This document shows positions 35,557 through 44,264 of a stretch of 64,000 nt of DNA, piece after piece. The stretch's first letter is position 1. The number at the start of each line of letters is the position of its first letter. Below the pieces are notes generated by a model, which worked only from the letters and a program-made list of their open reading frames with translations, had not been told where the DNA came from and ran no database searches. The DNA is from Ricordea florida (taxonomy: Eukaryota > Cnidaria > Anthozoa > Corallimorpharia > Ricordeidae), in the NCBI GenBank assembly GCA_949710005.1, contig OX453273.1:45264781-45328780 (forward strand). Direction: 5' to 3'. The translations under genes were made by a program, and so were the position numbers.

Positions 35557-37161
35557 ATGGTTGGGGAGAGCACTTATGGACGCACTATTGTCTTGCGCTG
35601 CGGCGCCAAGCTTAAAGATAAGGGGCGGGAAGAAATCATTCCCGCCGTATATGAACTGTTCAAGGCTTTTGTCATAGTCTCGATTCAGTTACTCCCCCTC
35701 GGGGACATTGGTGTCACTTTCTCTGCTCCAGACGAGAAGAAGACCGCTGAGTCTGACACCGGGGCCTATCTCTTTGGGATGTGGTGCCCAATAGTGGGAG
35801 GAGGACCTCGCCCAGTAAACGTGCAGGTTCACTACTTCCCGTATGAGGCCTCCAACGACTTACTCCGGGGGGCCCTTTCAGCTTTTGGTACCGTAATGTC
35901 TGTTAACCATCAACATTACGTTGCCTACCCTGAAATTTGCACGGGTTCTAGGGTAGTTAAAATGGTCCTGGATAAAGAGATCGGCCGGGACCTTGTCATT
36001 CATGGGCACCAGGTTAAGGTCTGGTATAGGGGTCAGCCCCTTCAGTGCGGCATTTGCCGTGAGAAGGGGCATAAAGGCTCCTCGTGTCCCCTAAAGGGCT
36101 TGTGTCTGCGTTGCCACAAGCCGGGGCACACAGCTAAAAATTGCAAGAATGCGTGGGGTACGGTTGTGGCCCCTCTCCAGGAGGATGTTGCTCCTCCCCC
36201 GGAGGAGACGGCTCCTCCACCAGTAGAGGCGGGGTCTGCCGATTCCCCGACAATGCCCGCCCTGGCCGATCCAGCCGACCTCCCTGTCACCGACATGGAG
36301 GAAGAGATGATGGCAGAAACAGATGCCCCATCGCCGTTCACCTTCCCGGAGATCTCGGTGGGGTACTCGCCGGAGTTTTTCACTCCGTACCTGTTCGGCT
36401 CACCAGACGCCTCTTCACCTGCTGCCCCTGGCACCGGTGCCTCGTCTGGTCTGTCCGCTGAACCTGAGCCTGCTGTGGTGGTGAAGCCCACCGAAGACCC
36501 CAATTTTTTGGCCGGAGCAGCTCATTTCAATTTTTCGGTGGACGAACCTCCACCTTTAGTTATTTGTAAGGATACCCCTTCCAAAGAAGGGGCTAGTGGC
36601 TCCTCCAAAAGTAAGGGGGAGTCTAAAAGTAATTCTAAGAATAGTAAAAGTAAGGAAGCCTCTCGAAAGAAAGAGGCAAGGGTCAGTTCTGCCCCAAGGA
36701 AGGCAACTGACCCAAAAGTAACTTTAAATGTCCCTTCTGAGAAGGGACCTAATGTTATTGCTAAGTCGACCCCAAAAGAAAAGGGGCCACAAATTGTGGA
36801 TATTCCAAAACCTGCGGAAATTCCAAAATCTGCTGAAATTCAAACAGGGGGGACCGCACCAAAAACCAGCGAGTCCACAAAAATTAGTGGGGATTCTCAG
36901 GCAATTGCCGAGACCCCTTTATCTTCTTCAGAAATTAAAAGCCAGAGTCAGAGTCTCCTCAATACTCTAACTGCTGCGGCGTCTCGCAGGTCGAGACCGC
37001 CAGAACGGTCCACCTCGGGGCGAAAGGCACATGTCAGCCCCAACCTTACTGCTGCCCGTGAGCGTTCTCGCTCACGTTCAGGCCCTCCTCGGGACCACTC
37101 TGCTTCGTCGGACTCCTGTTCCCCTGGTCCTAGGGGCGGGGGTCCTGCTAGGGCAAACTAA
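35557..37161 (+). CDS. LINE U1-B copy 2 ORF1, zinc-knuckle protein with RS-like tail
   Basis: The protein has 534 residues from the ATG at 35557 (MVGESTYGRT). It has an RRM-like core, two CCHC knuckles (CGIC...C, CLRC...C), an acidic Pro-rich linker, a Lys/Ser region and an Arg-Ser end containing ARERSRSRSGPP. The linker is much changed from copy 1, but the N-terminal core and the RS tail are kept, so the RS tail is probably functional. The ORF2 ATG follows 14 nt after the stop. Confidence 0.85.
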   Translation: MVGESTYGRTIVLRCGAKLKDKGREEIIPAVYELFKAFVIVSIQLLPLGDIGVTFSAPDEKKTAESDTGAYLFGMWCPIVGGGPRPVNVQVHYFPYEASNDLLRGALSAFGTVMSVNHQHYVAYPEICTGSRVVKMVLDKEIGRDLVIHGHQVKVWYRGQPLQCGICREKGHKGSSCPLKGLCLRCHKPGHTAKNCKNAWGTVVAPLQEDVAPPPEETAPPPVEAGSADSPTMPALADPADLPVTDMEEEMMAETDAPSPFTFPEISVGYSPEFFTPYLFGSPDASSPAAPGTGASSGLSAEPEPAVVVKPTEDPNFLAGAAHFNFSVDEPPPLVICKDTPSKEGASGSSKSKGESKSNSKNSKSKEASRKKEARVSSAPRKATDPKVTLNVPSEKGPNVIAKSTPKEKGPQIVDIPKPAEIPKSAEIQTGGTAPKTSESTKISGDSQAIAETPLSSSEIKSQSQSLLNTLTAAASRRSRPPERSTSGRKAHVSPNLTAARERSRSRSGPPRDHSASSDSCSPGPRGGGPARAN

Positions 37162-37175
37162 GCCCGTCACTTGAG

Positions 37176-40100
37176 ATGGCAGGATTTCTCCATCTTTTCC
37201 TAATGGCCATCTCTATAGCCACGCTCAATGTCAACGGGCTGAGGGACCCGAACAAACGCTTGGGTACCCTCCAGTGGCTGAACACCCTTGGTGTTCAAAT
37301 TGTTTGCTTGCAGGAGGTGCACATTGTCCTCCTGCATGAGTGTCGGGCTTGGTTTGCCCCTTTTGGTTTCGAGGCGGTTGCTTCCTTCGGGTCGCAAAAA
37401 GCCAGAGGTGTTGCCGTTCTGTACCGTTCTTCTGTCTCTCTCGTCCACCACTGGGTTGACGAAGATGGTCGCCTCGCCTTAGGCGAGTTTAAAGCGGCCA
37501 ACCAAACTTTTCGTGTGGCGTCAGCGTACGCCCCGAATCGCAACCCTGAGAGAGACAGTTTTCTGCACTCAATTTCTGATTCTGTAGACCCCAGTGTCCC
37601 CACGTTCCTCTGTGGAGATTTCAACACGGTCTTTGACCGTAGCTCGGACAGGCGCGGATCTTCCCCTGACGAGTCCCACAGAGAGAGCTCAGCCACGCTT
37701 CAGGGTCTGTTTCAGTCCTGTTGCGTGGTGGACATCTGGCGGTCTTTGCATCCTCGGGACAGAGCCTTTACTTGGACTAAATCGGACGGGTTGCGGGCTT
37801 CCCGTATCGACATCATCGGGTGCCCCTACTCTTGGCTTGGCTCTGTCCGTTCTTGCTCCATCGCCCCTTGTCCATTTTCGGACCACGATGCTGTTGTTTT
37901 TTCGGGAGATATCCCGGAGGCACCGGCTCGTGGCCCTGGGCGGTGGAAGCTAAATACTGCTGTTCTCTCTGACTCTGGTTTTGCAATTGATTTAACCAAT
38001 TTTTGGCACGCTTGGCGTTTAAAGATCAATTCATTTAGTTCCATCCAGAAATGGTGGGACATTGGCAAGAGGGAAATCAAAAAGTTAGCCATTCAACACT
38101 GTCATCTCAAGGCGTCTCTTCGCAGGTCCCATCGTGACCTGCTGGAACGCCTTGCCGTCCATCTGAAATCGCAGGTCGATGCGGGGCGGACTTCCTGTCT
38201 TGAGCCCTATCACAACGTCTTGGCATCTCTTGGTCGTTTCGATCTTGAGGTTGCCAAAGGGGCTCAGGTCCGCTCCCGCATTCAGTGGACGGAGGAAGGA
38301 GAATCTTCTTCTGCTTTCTTTCTTCGGTTGGAGAAGCGTCGGGCGACTGACAACACCATAGTCGCCGTCACGTCTCGTGACGACGCTCTCCTCACCGATC
38401 CTCTTGCCATCCGTCAAGAGTGGGCTTCGTTTTTCCAGGACCTGTTCACAGCTGAGGTTCTGGACATGCCCACTCAAGATTCCCTACTGGATGGGCTTAG
38501 CGCCAAGCTGCCTGCTGACGCCTCTCTTTCCTGTGAGGGCCCCATTACCCTCCAGGAATGTCATTCTGCTCTGCAGGGCATGGCTAGGAATAAGGCCCCC
38601 GGCCTTGATGGCCTCCCTGCAGAGTTCTATCTGGCTTTTTGGGACTTGCTGGGTCCGGATTTGGTGCGGGTTCTAAACACCTCATACTCGCAGGGCTGTC
38701 TACCCCTCTCCATGCGGAGTGGGGTAATTTCGTTGCTGTTCAAAAAGGGTGACAGGCTGGACTGTCGTAATTGGAGGCCGATAACATTACTAAATTCAGA
38801 TTATAAGCTATGTTCTCGTGTCCTGGCCGGCCGCCTACTGAAGGTCCTGCACCACGTCATCGGCAGGGACCAGACGTGTGGCGTGCCGGGTCGCTACATT
38901 GGGGAGAATGTAGCTTTGCTACGTGACGCCGTGGCGTTTGCCGGCGAACGCAATGTACCTATGGCCATCTTATCGCTAGATCAAGAAAAGGCCTTTGACC
39001 GCGTAAGTTGGTCATTCCTGCAGAGGACCCTTGAACGCATGGGCTTCGGCCCATCGTTCGCCCACTGGGTTTCTCTGCTGTACTCCGGTGTCCGTAGCAC
39101 GGTCTCTATCAACGGCTTCCTGTCCCCTTTTTTCTGCCCTTCTCGGGGAGTGAGGCAGGGCTGCCCCTTGTCTCCTCTCCTCTATGTTATTTCCATCGAG
39201 GTTTTGGCCGCGAACCTCCGAGCTCATCCTGATCTTGGAGGCCTGTCGTTGCCGGGCATTGCCCGTCCGTTGTCGTGTCTTTCGCTCTACGCGGATGACA
39301 CCTCCACCATCGTGACTTCGGACAGGGCCATCCTGGCCACCTTTGATGTCTACCATCGGTTCGAGGTAGGTTCAGGTTCCAAGCTAAACCTCGCAAAGTG
39401 CGAGGGTCTCTGGCTTGGCGCCTGGCACGACAGGTCAGACGAACCTGTCCCTATCAATTGGACAAATACCAAGATCAAAGCTCTGGGCGTGTTCCTTGGG
39501 GCCGGGGATTTAGAACAGGCCAATTGGTCGCCCCGCCTCGAGGCCGCCCAAAAATGTCTTGCTGCGTGGAAAGGCAGAGCTCTGACCTACGGGGGCAGAG
39601 CCCTTGTGGCGAATGCCCTAGCCACCTCCCGGCTGTGGTACATGGCTTCGGTCATCCCTATGCCGGTGTGGGTCATCTCTGCGATCAATTCTTTGGTGTT
39701 TAATTTCTTTTTGAAGGGGAAAAAGGACCTGGTAGCTAGGAGAGTCGTAGTCCAGCCCCGCAATCGCGGCGGTTTTGGACTCGTCTGCGTCTCTTCGAAA
39801 CTCCAGGCCCTTCACGTTCAGTGGGTAAAACGCTTTGTCACTTCACCCAACGCTTGGGCTTCTTTTCTGTCGTATTGGTGTTCTTTTCGTTTCGGGGCTT
39901 CGCCCCTGGCTGTTTTGCGTGACCCTGGTGCCTTTACTCTGTCGTTGCTTCCGCCTTTTTACCGTTCTGTGTTTGAGGCTTGGAGGGAGTTAGGGGGTCA
40001 TCTGTCCCCCTCTTTGGACTGTCTCGCCGTTGGTCCTCGTTCTGACGGTTCTGAGGCATCCGTTGACTCCCTCTCGTGCAAAGCTGCTTACGATTGGTTG

Positions 40101-40730
40101 CTAGACGCTCGTGCGGGTCCCCCGCATTGCGTCTCCAAGTTTAGGCCTGTCTATGGTCGTCTGTACTGGGAATCCACCTGGGCGGAGTTATTTTACTTCC
40201 CGTTGGATCGCCCGGCCATTGACCTTGCTTGGAAGATCGCTCACGGTGTCTTGTACACTGCTGAGCGTCTGCAATCTTTTGGTTACGCCATTCCTACGGC
40301 GTGCTTTTGTGGCTTTCACATGGAGTCTCTGGAGCATCTTTTCTTCCGGTGCCCACTGGCTCAGAGCGGCTGGGGCTGGCTCCAGTCGCTTCTGATTACG
40401 GCCTCGCCGTTGGCCCCTTCCTTGGAACCTAGGCACGTTCTCTTTGGATTTTCCAGGGACGAACTTGCGGCCGTGCCTAGGGTTTTTGTTTATTTGGTAA
40501 ATTTGGTTAAATACTTCATTTGGGCTCAGAGAAATGACTATCGTTTCCGTGCTGTCCCCCCTGGTGCGGTTGGCCTTATCGCTGCTGTTAAGGCCAGAGC
40601 GGCATTCCATCTTCCGCTCTTCTTTCGCCGTTTCCGGTCCCCTCGTCGCCAACTCTATTTCGTGCGGCAGTGGGGCGCCCGGGGTACCATTGGTACCATC
40701 AAAAACGGCATTTTCGTGGTGTCTCTCTGA
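37176..40730 (+). CDS. LINE U1-B copy 2 ORF2, APE endonuclease-reverse transcriptase
   Basis: The protein has 1184 residues, the same length as copy 1, and starts at the ATG at 37176 (MAGFLHLF; alternative MAISIATLN at 37203). It has endonuclease motifs (CLQEVH, CGDFNTVFD, FSDHDAVV), RT motifs (SLDQEKAFDRV, RGVRQGCPLSPLLYV, YADDT near 705) and a CFCG...H...C cluster. Two substitutions stand out against copy 1: FFWKGKK to FFLKGKK and QPCNRGG to QPRNRGG in the region after RT, both at positions conserved in U1-A, so a reduced function is possible. Confidence 0.92.
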   Translation: MAGFLHLFLMAISIATLNVNGLRDPNKRLGTLQWLNTLGVQIVCLQEVHIVLLHECRAWFAPFGFEAVASFGSQKARGVAVLYRSSVSLVHHWVDEDGRLALGEFKAANQTFRVASAYAPNRNPERDSFLHSISDSVDPSVPTFLCGDFNTVFDRSSDRRGSSPDESHRESSATLQGLFQSCCVVDIWRSLHPRDRAFTWTKSDGLRASRIDIIGCPYSWLGSVRSCSIAPCPFSDHDAVVFSGDIPEAPARGPGRWKLNTAVLSDSGFAIDLTNFWHAWRLKINSFSSIQKWWDIGKREIKKLAIQHCHLKASLRRSHRDLLERLAVHLKSQVDAGRTSCLEPYHNVLASLGRFDLEVAKGAQVRSRIQWTEEGESSSAFFLRLEKRRATDNTIVAVTSRDDALLTDPLAIRQEWASFFQDLFTAEVLDMPTQDSLLDGLSAKLPADASLSCEGPITLQECHSALQGMARNKAPGLDGLPAEFYLAFWDLLGPDLVRVLNTSYSQGCLPLSMRSGVISLLFKKGDRLDCRNWRPITLLNSDYKLCSRVLAGRLLKVLHHVIGRDQTCGVPGRYIGENVALLRDAVAFAGERNVPMAILSLDQEKAFDRVSWSFLQRTLERMGFGPSFAHWVSLLYSGVRSTVSINGFLSPFFCPSRGVRQGCPLSPLLYVISIEVLAANLRAHPDLGGLSLPGIARPLSCLSLYADDTSTIVTSDRAILATFDVYHRFEVGSGSKLNLAKCEGLWLGAWHDRSDEPVPINWTNTKIKALGVFLGAGDLEQANWSPRLEAAQKCLAAWKGRALTYGGRALVANALATSRLWYMASVIPMPVWVISAINSLVFNFFLKGKKDLVARRVVVQPRNRGGFGLVCVSSKLQALHVQWVKRFVTSPNAWASFLSYWCSFRFGASPLAVLRDPGAFTLSLLPPFYRSVFEAWRELGGHLSPSLDCLAVGPRSDGSEASVDSLSCKAAYDWLLDARAGPPHCVSKFRPVYGRLYWESTWAELFYFPLDRPAIDLAWKIAHGVLYTAERLQSFGYAIPTACFCGFHMESLEHLFFRCPLAQSGWGWLQSLLITASPLAPSLEPRHVLFGFSRDELAAVPRVFVYLVNLVKYFIWAQRNDYRFRAVPPGAVGLIAAVKARAAFHLPLFFRRFRSPRRQLYFVRQWGARGTIGTIKNGIFVVSL

Positions 40731-41031
40731 GCCCATCCTGGCCCCTTTTCTCTTGTAAATTGTTTTTAATATGTCGTATCATTATAAGTTTTTACATTTG
40801 CTTGTTTGTGTCTGTTTCATGTGGCGTTTTGGTGCTCTAGGTCTCCTTTATTGGTTGTACTGGGGTTCCTTTGCCGTTTTTGTCGTTTCCGTTTTTCGGT
40901 GTTTTGTTGGTTCTTCTGGTCTCCTTGACTGGTTGTACTGGAGTTCCCTTTGGTTTGTGTTTATGTCTGTGTTTGTCCACCGTTACATCGTAGCGGTTTG
41001 TACTTTGCCATTGCATTCGGCACTGTACTAG

Positions 41032-41085
41032 GTGGAGGTGGGGTTCAATTCCCCATCGAGTTTGGAGCAGTGGTCTGCCCTCCAC
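41032..41085 (+). promoter_or_regulatory. 3'-UTR three-way junction, U1-B copy 2
   Basis: GTGGAGG/CCTCCAC encloses TGGGG-TTCAATT-CCCCA (41039-41055) and GCAG-TGGT-CTGC. It is the same as at 26145. Confidence 0.62.
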
Positions 41086-41133
41086 GGCAACGTCTTTGAG
41101 CTTGCACTCCCCGCCCTTAGATGGTTTTAAAGT

Positions 41134-41171
41134 CCGGCAAGCATTGCACTTCCCTCTGGGAGCTTGTCCGG
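41134..41171 (+). promoter_or_regulatory. Terminal hairpin with U1A-type loop, U1-B copy 2
   Basis: The hairpin is identical to 26247-26284, with the loop ATTGCACTT at 41143-41151. Confidence 0.65.
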
Positions 41172-41187
41172 CGCCGCAAAAAAAAAA

Positions 41188-41193
<6 letters not shown>

Positions 41194-41220
<27 letters not shown>

Positions 41221-41269
41221 TCAAGGAGGCAGTCCTCTCAAGGCGAGGCCCTTTCATTGCACTTCGATT

Positions 41270-41312
<43 letters not shown>

Positions 41313-41360
41313 TATAATTTCTGGTAGTGGGGTCCTGCGTTCGCGCTAGACCCCGACTTA
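41194..41360 (+). ncRNA. U1 snRNA, main part, unit 3
   Basis: This matches 12224-12390 and is separated from its head (29103) by two LINEs, 12.1 kb in all. Confidence 0.92.
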
Positions 41361-41427
41361 GGTAGTGATTTCAATTGTCTTATCTTGTTTTATTAACAAT
41401 GTTTTGTGTTTTGTATTTGCTGTACAG

Positions 41428-41645
41428 TGCCGACGAAGAAGGCGCGTTTCTGCTCCATCTGTCCGTGTGTCCGTGTGCGCATGACAGGCCTACGGTATTG
41501 GCATAAGGGTAGGCAATTTCATGAATCTATTATTCGTCTGCTAGGTCCTCTCTTGCTTGTTTGTGTGTTACATTCATTAAAGGAGCGTTGCAAAATTAGT
41601 ACCGTTTGTCGAGGAACACTTGACGTTTGTTCGTATGCTGTTTGA
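41428..41645 (+). other. Candidate host exon 2, unit 3
   Basis: This is the same segment as at 12458 and 26541, open to 41645. Near-identity among units reflects recent duplication and does not by itself show coding function. Confidence 0.3.
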
Positions 41646-41717
41646 AAATGTTGAAGGGTGGTGAACGGTTGCGCACGCAGGATTAGTATCGATTGGGCAA
41701 AAGGGCTGAAAAAGGAA

Positions 41718-41739
41718 GCCTACAACACGGGGTATTCCC

Positions 41740-41772
<33 letters not shown>

Positions 41773-41835
41773 TACAGGGCTTAACTTCGGTGATCGGACG
41801 AGAACCGGTGCTTTCCCTGTGGTATGGTCGTAGAC
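41718..41835 (-). rRNA. 5S ribosomal RNA, unit 3
   Basis: This is an intact 118-nt minus-strand copy like the other two, with an AAAAA run (41709-41713) giving the minus-strand terminator. The Polinton begins 64 bp away on its 5' side. Confidence 0.95.
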
Positions 41836-41893
41836 GGGAGAGTTGCGCGCAAATTAACGTTGTTATGGGGCCGTCTTGTTGCAGGGTTGCAGA

Positions 41894-41898
41894 GAGGG
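41894..41898 (+). repeat. Polinton target-site duplication, left
   Basis: GAGGG is repeated at 58106-58110. It is 6 bp (AGAGGG, 41893-41898 and 58105-58110) if the last A belongs to the duplication. The uninterrupted site is seen at ~12922 as GCAGAGAGGGAAGAGG. Confidence 0.85.
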
Positions 41899-42438
41899 TG
41901 ATGATATAAAAGGGGGGTGCTGGCACATTTTTCATTATGATTTAATTACGATTTAATTACGATTTTGGTGCTGGCACATTTTACATTATGATTTCATTAC
42001 GATTGAAATACGTGCGCGGGGCTGGCACATTTTTCATTAAGATTTAATTACGATTGAAATACGTGCGCGGGGCTGGCACATTTTTCATTATGATTGGGGT
42101 GCAAAGCCGATGCAAATCCGGTGCAAATCCAAATCCGGTGCAAAGCCGATGCAAAGACGATGCAAATCCGGTGCAAAGCCGATGCAAAGCCGATGCAAAT
42201 CCGATGCAAATCCGATGCAAATCCGGTGCAAAGCCGATGCAAATCCGGTGCCAAGCCTATGTTAAATTGGCGCGGAGCTGAAACATTTTAATTAACTAGG
42301 TATAAAATTTGATGACGAGGATCTGGCACATTTTTAAAAAATGATTTTCAAAAGAAATAAAATACCTATTTAAAAAGAAGAATCAATATACAAAAATGGA
42401 ACAAGAATTACGAAGATTAAATGTACCGCAACTAAAAT
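41899..42438 (+). repeat. Polinton left terminal inverted repeat
   Basis: The 540 bp match 57566-58105 in reverse. The repeat starts TGATGATATAAAAGGGGGG. It contains tandem ~55-bp units with CTGGCACATTTTTCATTA (41916-42097), an 11-bp array of G(A/G)TGCAAA(G/T)CC (42098-42260), then a promoter-like TATTTAAAAAG and the first 14 codons of the adjacent gene. Other than that gene start it encodes nothing. Confidence 0.92.
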
Positions 42439-42830
42439 TTATTGCAAAAGAGTTGAAAATTAAAGGAAGGTCTAGAATGTTTAAATATAATTTAGTTAAT
42501 GAGTTGGAAAAATTTACAGATGTGGATATTGATAAGTTAATTACAAAAGCTATTGTAATGTATAATTATCCTTGTGTACATGGAATTAAAAAATATTTTT
42601 GTAAAGAATGTGAGGGATCACAAATATGCATTCATGAAAAAATAAAGTATCAATGTAAAGAATGCGGTGGATCACAAATATGCGATCATAGGAAAAGAAA
42701 GTCTTACTGCGTATTATGTGATGGATCACAAATATGTTTTCACAACAAACAAAAAAGTTTTTGTAAAGAATGCGGTGGATCACAAATATGTATTCATAAT
42801 AAACAAAAGTATCATTGTAAAGAATGTTGA
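42396..42830 (+). CDS. SAP-domain protein with Cys/His repeats
   Basis: The protein has 144 residues. Residues ~1-40 form a SAP-like DNA-binding helix pair (LRRLNVPQLK...GRSRM), and the first 14 residues equal those of PolB at the other end because both lie in the inverted repeat. Residues ~55-144 hold about four repeats of C-x-H-x(3)-K-x(2)-C-x(2)-C with the phrase GGSQIC, a metal-binding pattern I recall from giant-virus proteins. A DNA-binding or regulatory role is likely but unproven. A hairpin (42838-42867) follows the stop. Confidence 0.75.
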   Translation: MEQELRRLNVPQLKFIAKELKIKGRSRMFKYNLVNELEKFTDVDIDKLITKAIVMYNYPCVHGIKKYFCKECEGSQICIHEKIKYQCKECGGSQICDHRKRKSYCVLCDGSQICFHNKQKSFCKECGGSQICIHNKQKYHCKEC

Positions 42831-42837
42831 AAATTAT

Positions 42838-42867
42838 GTTATGTAACCCCTATTTTGGTTTCATAAC
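42838..42867 (+). terminator. Hairpin after the SAP/Cys-His gene
   Basis: GTTATGTAACC pairs with GGTTTCATAAC (one mismatch). It is the first of three like hairpins behind plus-strand Polinton genes. Confidence 0.55.
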
Positions 42868-42874
42868 AAAAATT

Positions 42875-42892
42875 GATATTTAAAAGATAAAA
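42875..42892 (+). promoter_or_regulatory. Early-type promoter motif GATATTTAAAAGATAAAA
   Basis: It lies 20-37 bp before the ATG at 42912. GATTTAAAAGATAAAAGG (47719-47736) is found at the same distance before the gene at 47757, and TATTTAAAAAG before both end genes. Confidence 0.5.
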
Positions 42893-42911
42893 TATAAAAT
42901 AAAAATAAAAG

Positions 42912-43532
42912 ATGGAAGACATTGATATTAAGTATTTTAATGAAAAAGAACTGAGTTTTTGCGATTTTATAGAGGAAATAAAAGAAGATTTGTTAAAAAA
43001 TATATCAAAAAATCGCGCTATTATTGATGAGGAAAAATGTTGTATTTATTTTGAAATTGATTATGATAATTATGATTATTATTTTGGTTATTTCGAAGAT
43101 ATAGATTTTGGTTTGGATGGTATATATGTTAATAATCTTGTAAAAAATTTATTAAATTGTGGTAATAAACAGTATGAAGAATGGTTAAAAGAGTATGTTG
43201 AAGAAAATTTTGGGGGTATTTATCATTATGTTAATGAGGATTATGTTCGTTTGGGAGGTTATGATGATTATTATGGTAGAGATGGAATATATAAAGGTTA
43301 TTATGATAAAGAATGTAATATTGATAAGTTTGATAATAATTTTATTGTTGATGTATTGTCTGTTAATATATATGTAAATGCTGATAAGCTATCTCATAAA
43401 CATAAATTTTATAAAAAATTATATGATGAATTAATGGTTGTAACATGGCATCCATATAGATATTTAGATTGGTGTATTGATTTTGAAGAGTTAAGGTTTT
43501 TGGAAGAAGAGGTATTTGGTGAAGAAGATTGA
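42912..43532 (+). CDS. Acidic protein with giant-virus-like WHPYR...DWC motif
   Basis: The protein has 206 residues and is rich in Asp, Glu, Tyr and Asn. The C-terminal part, containing VVTWHPYRYLDWCID followed by an acidic end, resembles a short motif (WHP-x-R-x(3)-W-C) that I recall from hypothetical proteins of mimiviruses and phycodnaviruses. No enzymatic motif is seen and its function is unknown. It is read rightward with the preceding gene and ends at a hairpin facing the converging capsid-type genes. It is not part of the usual core Polinton set. Confidence 0.65.
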   Translation: MEDIDIKYFNEKELSFCDFIEEIKEDLLKNISKNRAIIDEEKCCIYFEIDYDNYDYYFGYFEDIDFGLDGIYVNNLVKNLLNCGNKQYEEWLKEYVEENFGGIYHYVNEDYVRLGGYDDYYGRDGIYKGYYDKECNIDKFDNNFIVDVLSVNIYVNADKLSHKHKFYKKLYDELMVVTWHPYRYLDWCIDFEELRFLEEEVFGEED

Positions 43533-43533
43533 T

Positions 43534-43563
43534 GTTATATAACCCAATAAATGGTTACATAAC
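43534..43563. terminator. Hairpin between converging Polinton genes
   Basis: GTTATATAACC pairs with GGTTACATAAC (one mismatch) in the 36-bp gap between the genes ending at 43532 and 43569. Confidence 0.55.
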
Positions 43564-43568
43564 AAAAT

Positions 43569-44204
43569 TTATCTAAATCTTAAACTAAAAGTTATGGGAG
43601 AACCCTTAAGATCAAGTTTTTTCCATTCATTGTCTAAGATAGTTAAATCAAAATGGTTAATCAAGTTATCATATTTTCTAACTGGAATTGTCGGATAATC
43701 TTGTGAAGGAATGTTTGCAAGTAGGTTTGATGGCGTGAGTTTCACAAGTTCTCCATATTTGGTGATATTCATATATGACGACTTATTATCCACTATACTA
43801 CACATAAGTCTCAGCGGTTCCCTAACCCGCATATTTATGGGGTATAATTTACCAGGATTTATAACTTCAGGAACACCTAAACCAAACGCCAACCCTCTCG
43901 TAAGTTTAACTTTGGTATTCTTATTTGAATAAAGATAGTCAACAGTATCAGTCTCAATTATTGTTATTTTTTCCACTTCAGGATCATTAAGAAAGACTGA
44001 TTGAATATTACGCAGCGAATATGTACCGGGCTGAATTATTATGAGAGGTTGATTCTTATCATTGAATAATATCTGTTGATCCTTGAAATTAATCAATCTT
44101 TTGGTTTGTATATTACAATCCAGGAGCTGTATCTCACGAAGATTTTTCAGCGGTGGATCTAAATAAATTCTAGTTTCTGAATGGCACATTGTAATACTGA
44201 ACAT
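43569..44204 (-). CDS. Probable minor capsid (penton-like) protein
   Basis: The protein has 211 residues. The C-terminal strand pattern (HFDLTILDNEWKKLDLKG...ITFSLRF) is what I associate with the single-jelly-roll minor capsid (penton) proteins of Polintons and related viruses. It lies first in the left cluster of minus-strand virion genes. An ATCTTTAAAT motif (44229-44238, ATTTAAAGAT on its own strand) stands 25-34 bp before its ATG. A structure prediction would decide; another structural role is possible. Confidence 0.55.
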   Translation of the reverse strand: MFSITMCHSETRIYLDPPLKNLREIQLLDCNIQTKRLINFKDQQILFNDKNQPLIIIQPGTYSLRNIQSVFLNDPEVEKITIIETDTVDYLYSNKNTKVKLTRGLAFGLGVPEVINPGKLYPINMRVREPLRLMCSIVDNKSSYMNITKYGELVKLTPSNLLANIPSQDYPTIPVRKYDNLINHFDLTILDNEWKKLDLKGSPITFSLRFR

Positions 44205-44264
44205 TTTTGTTTTGATTACATTAAACTCATCTTTAAATTGATCATGGCTTGAATAATCAAAACA

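Larger units (their letters stand above)
35133..41193 (+). mobile_element. LINE U1-B copy 2, stacked behind U1-A copy 2
   Basis: This 6.06-kb element has both ORFs open, the 16-bp U1 duplications (35117-35132 and 41194-41209) and a 15-17 nt A tail. Its first ~100 bp differ from U1-B copy 1 and begin TATCTAGGGCGCGT, closer to the U1-A start TTCTTAGGGCGCGT. The 3' UTR (40731-41176) repeats the copy 1 features. Confidence 0.9.

Noticed and set aside
42098-42260. CRISPR-like short repeats in the Polinton terminal repeats
   Set aside because: The 11-bp units are contiguous, without spacers, in a eukaryotic element; a minisatellite. Short frames over it are artefacts.
42054-42291. Frames of ~65-75 residues in the terminal repeat arrays (both ends)
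   Set aside because: Translation of an 11-bp repeat in several phases; low-complexity artefacts.
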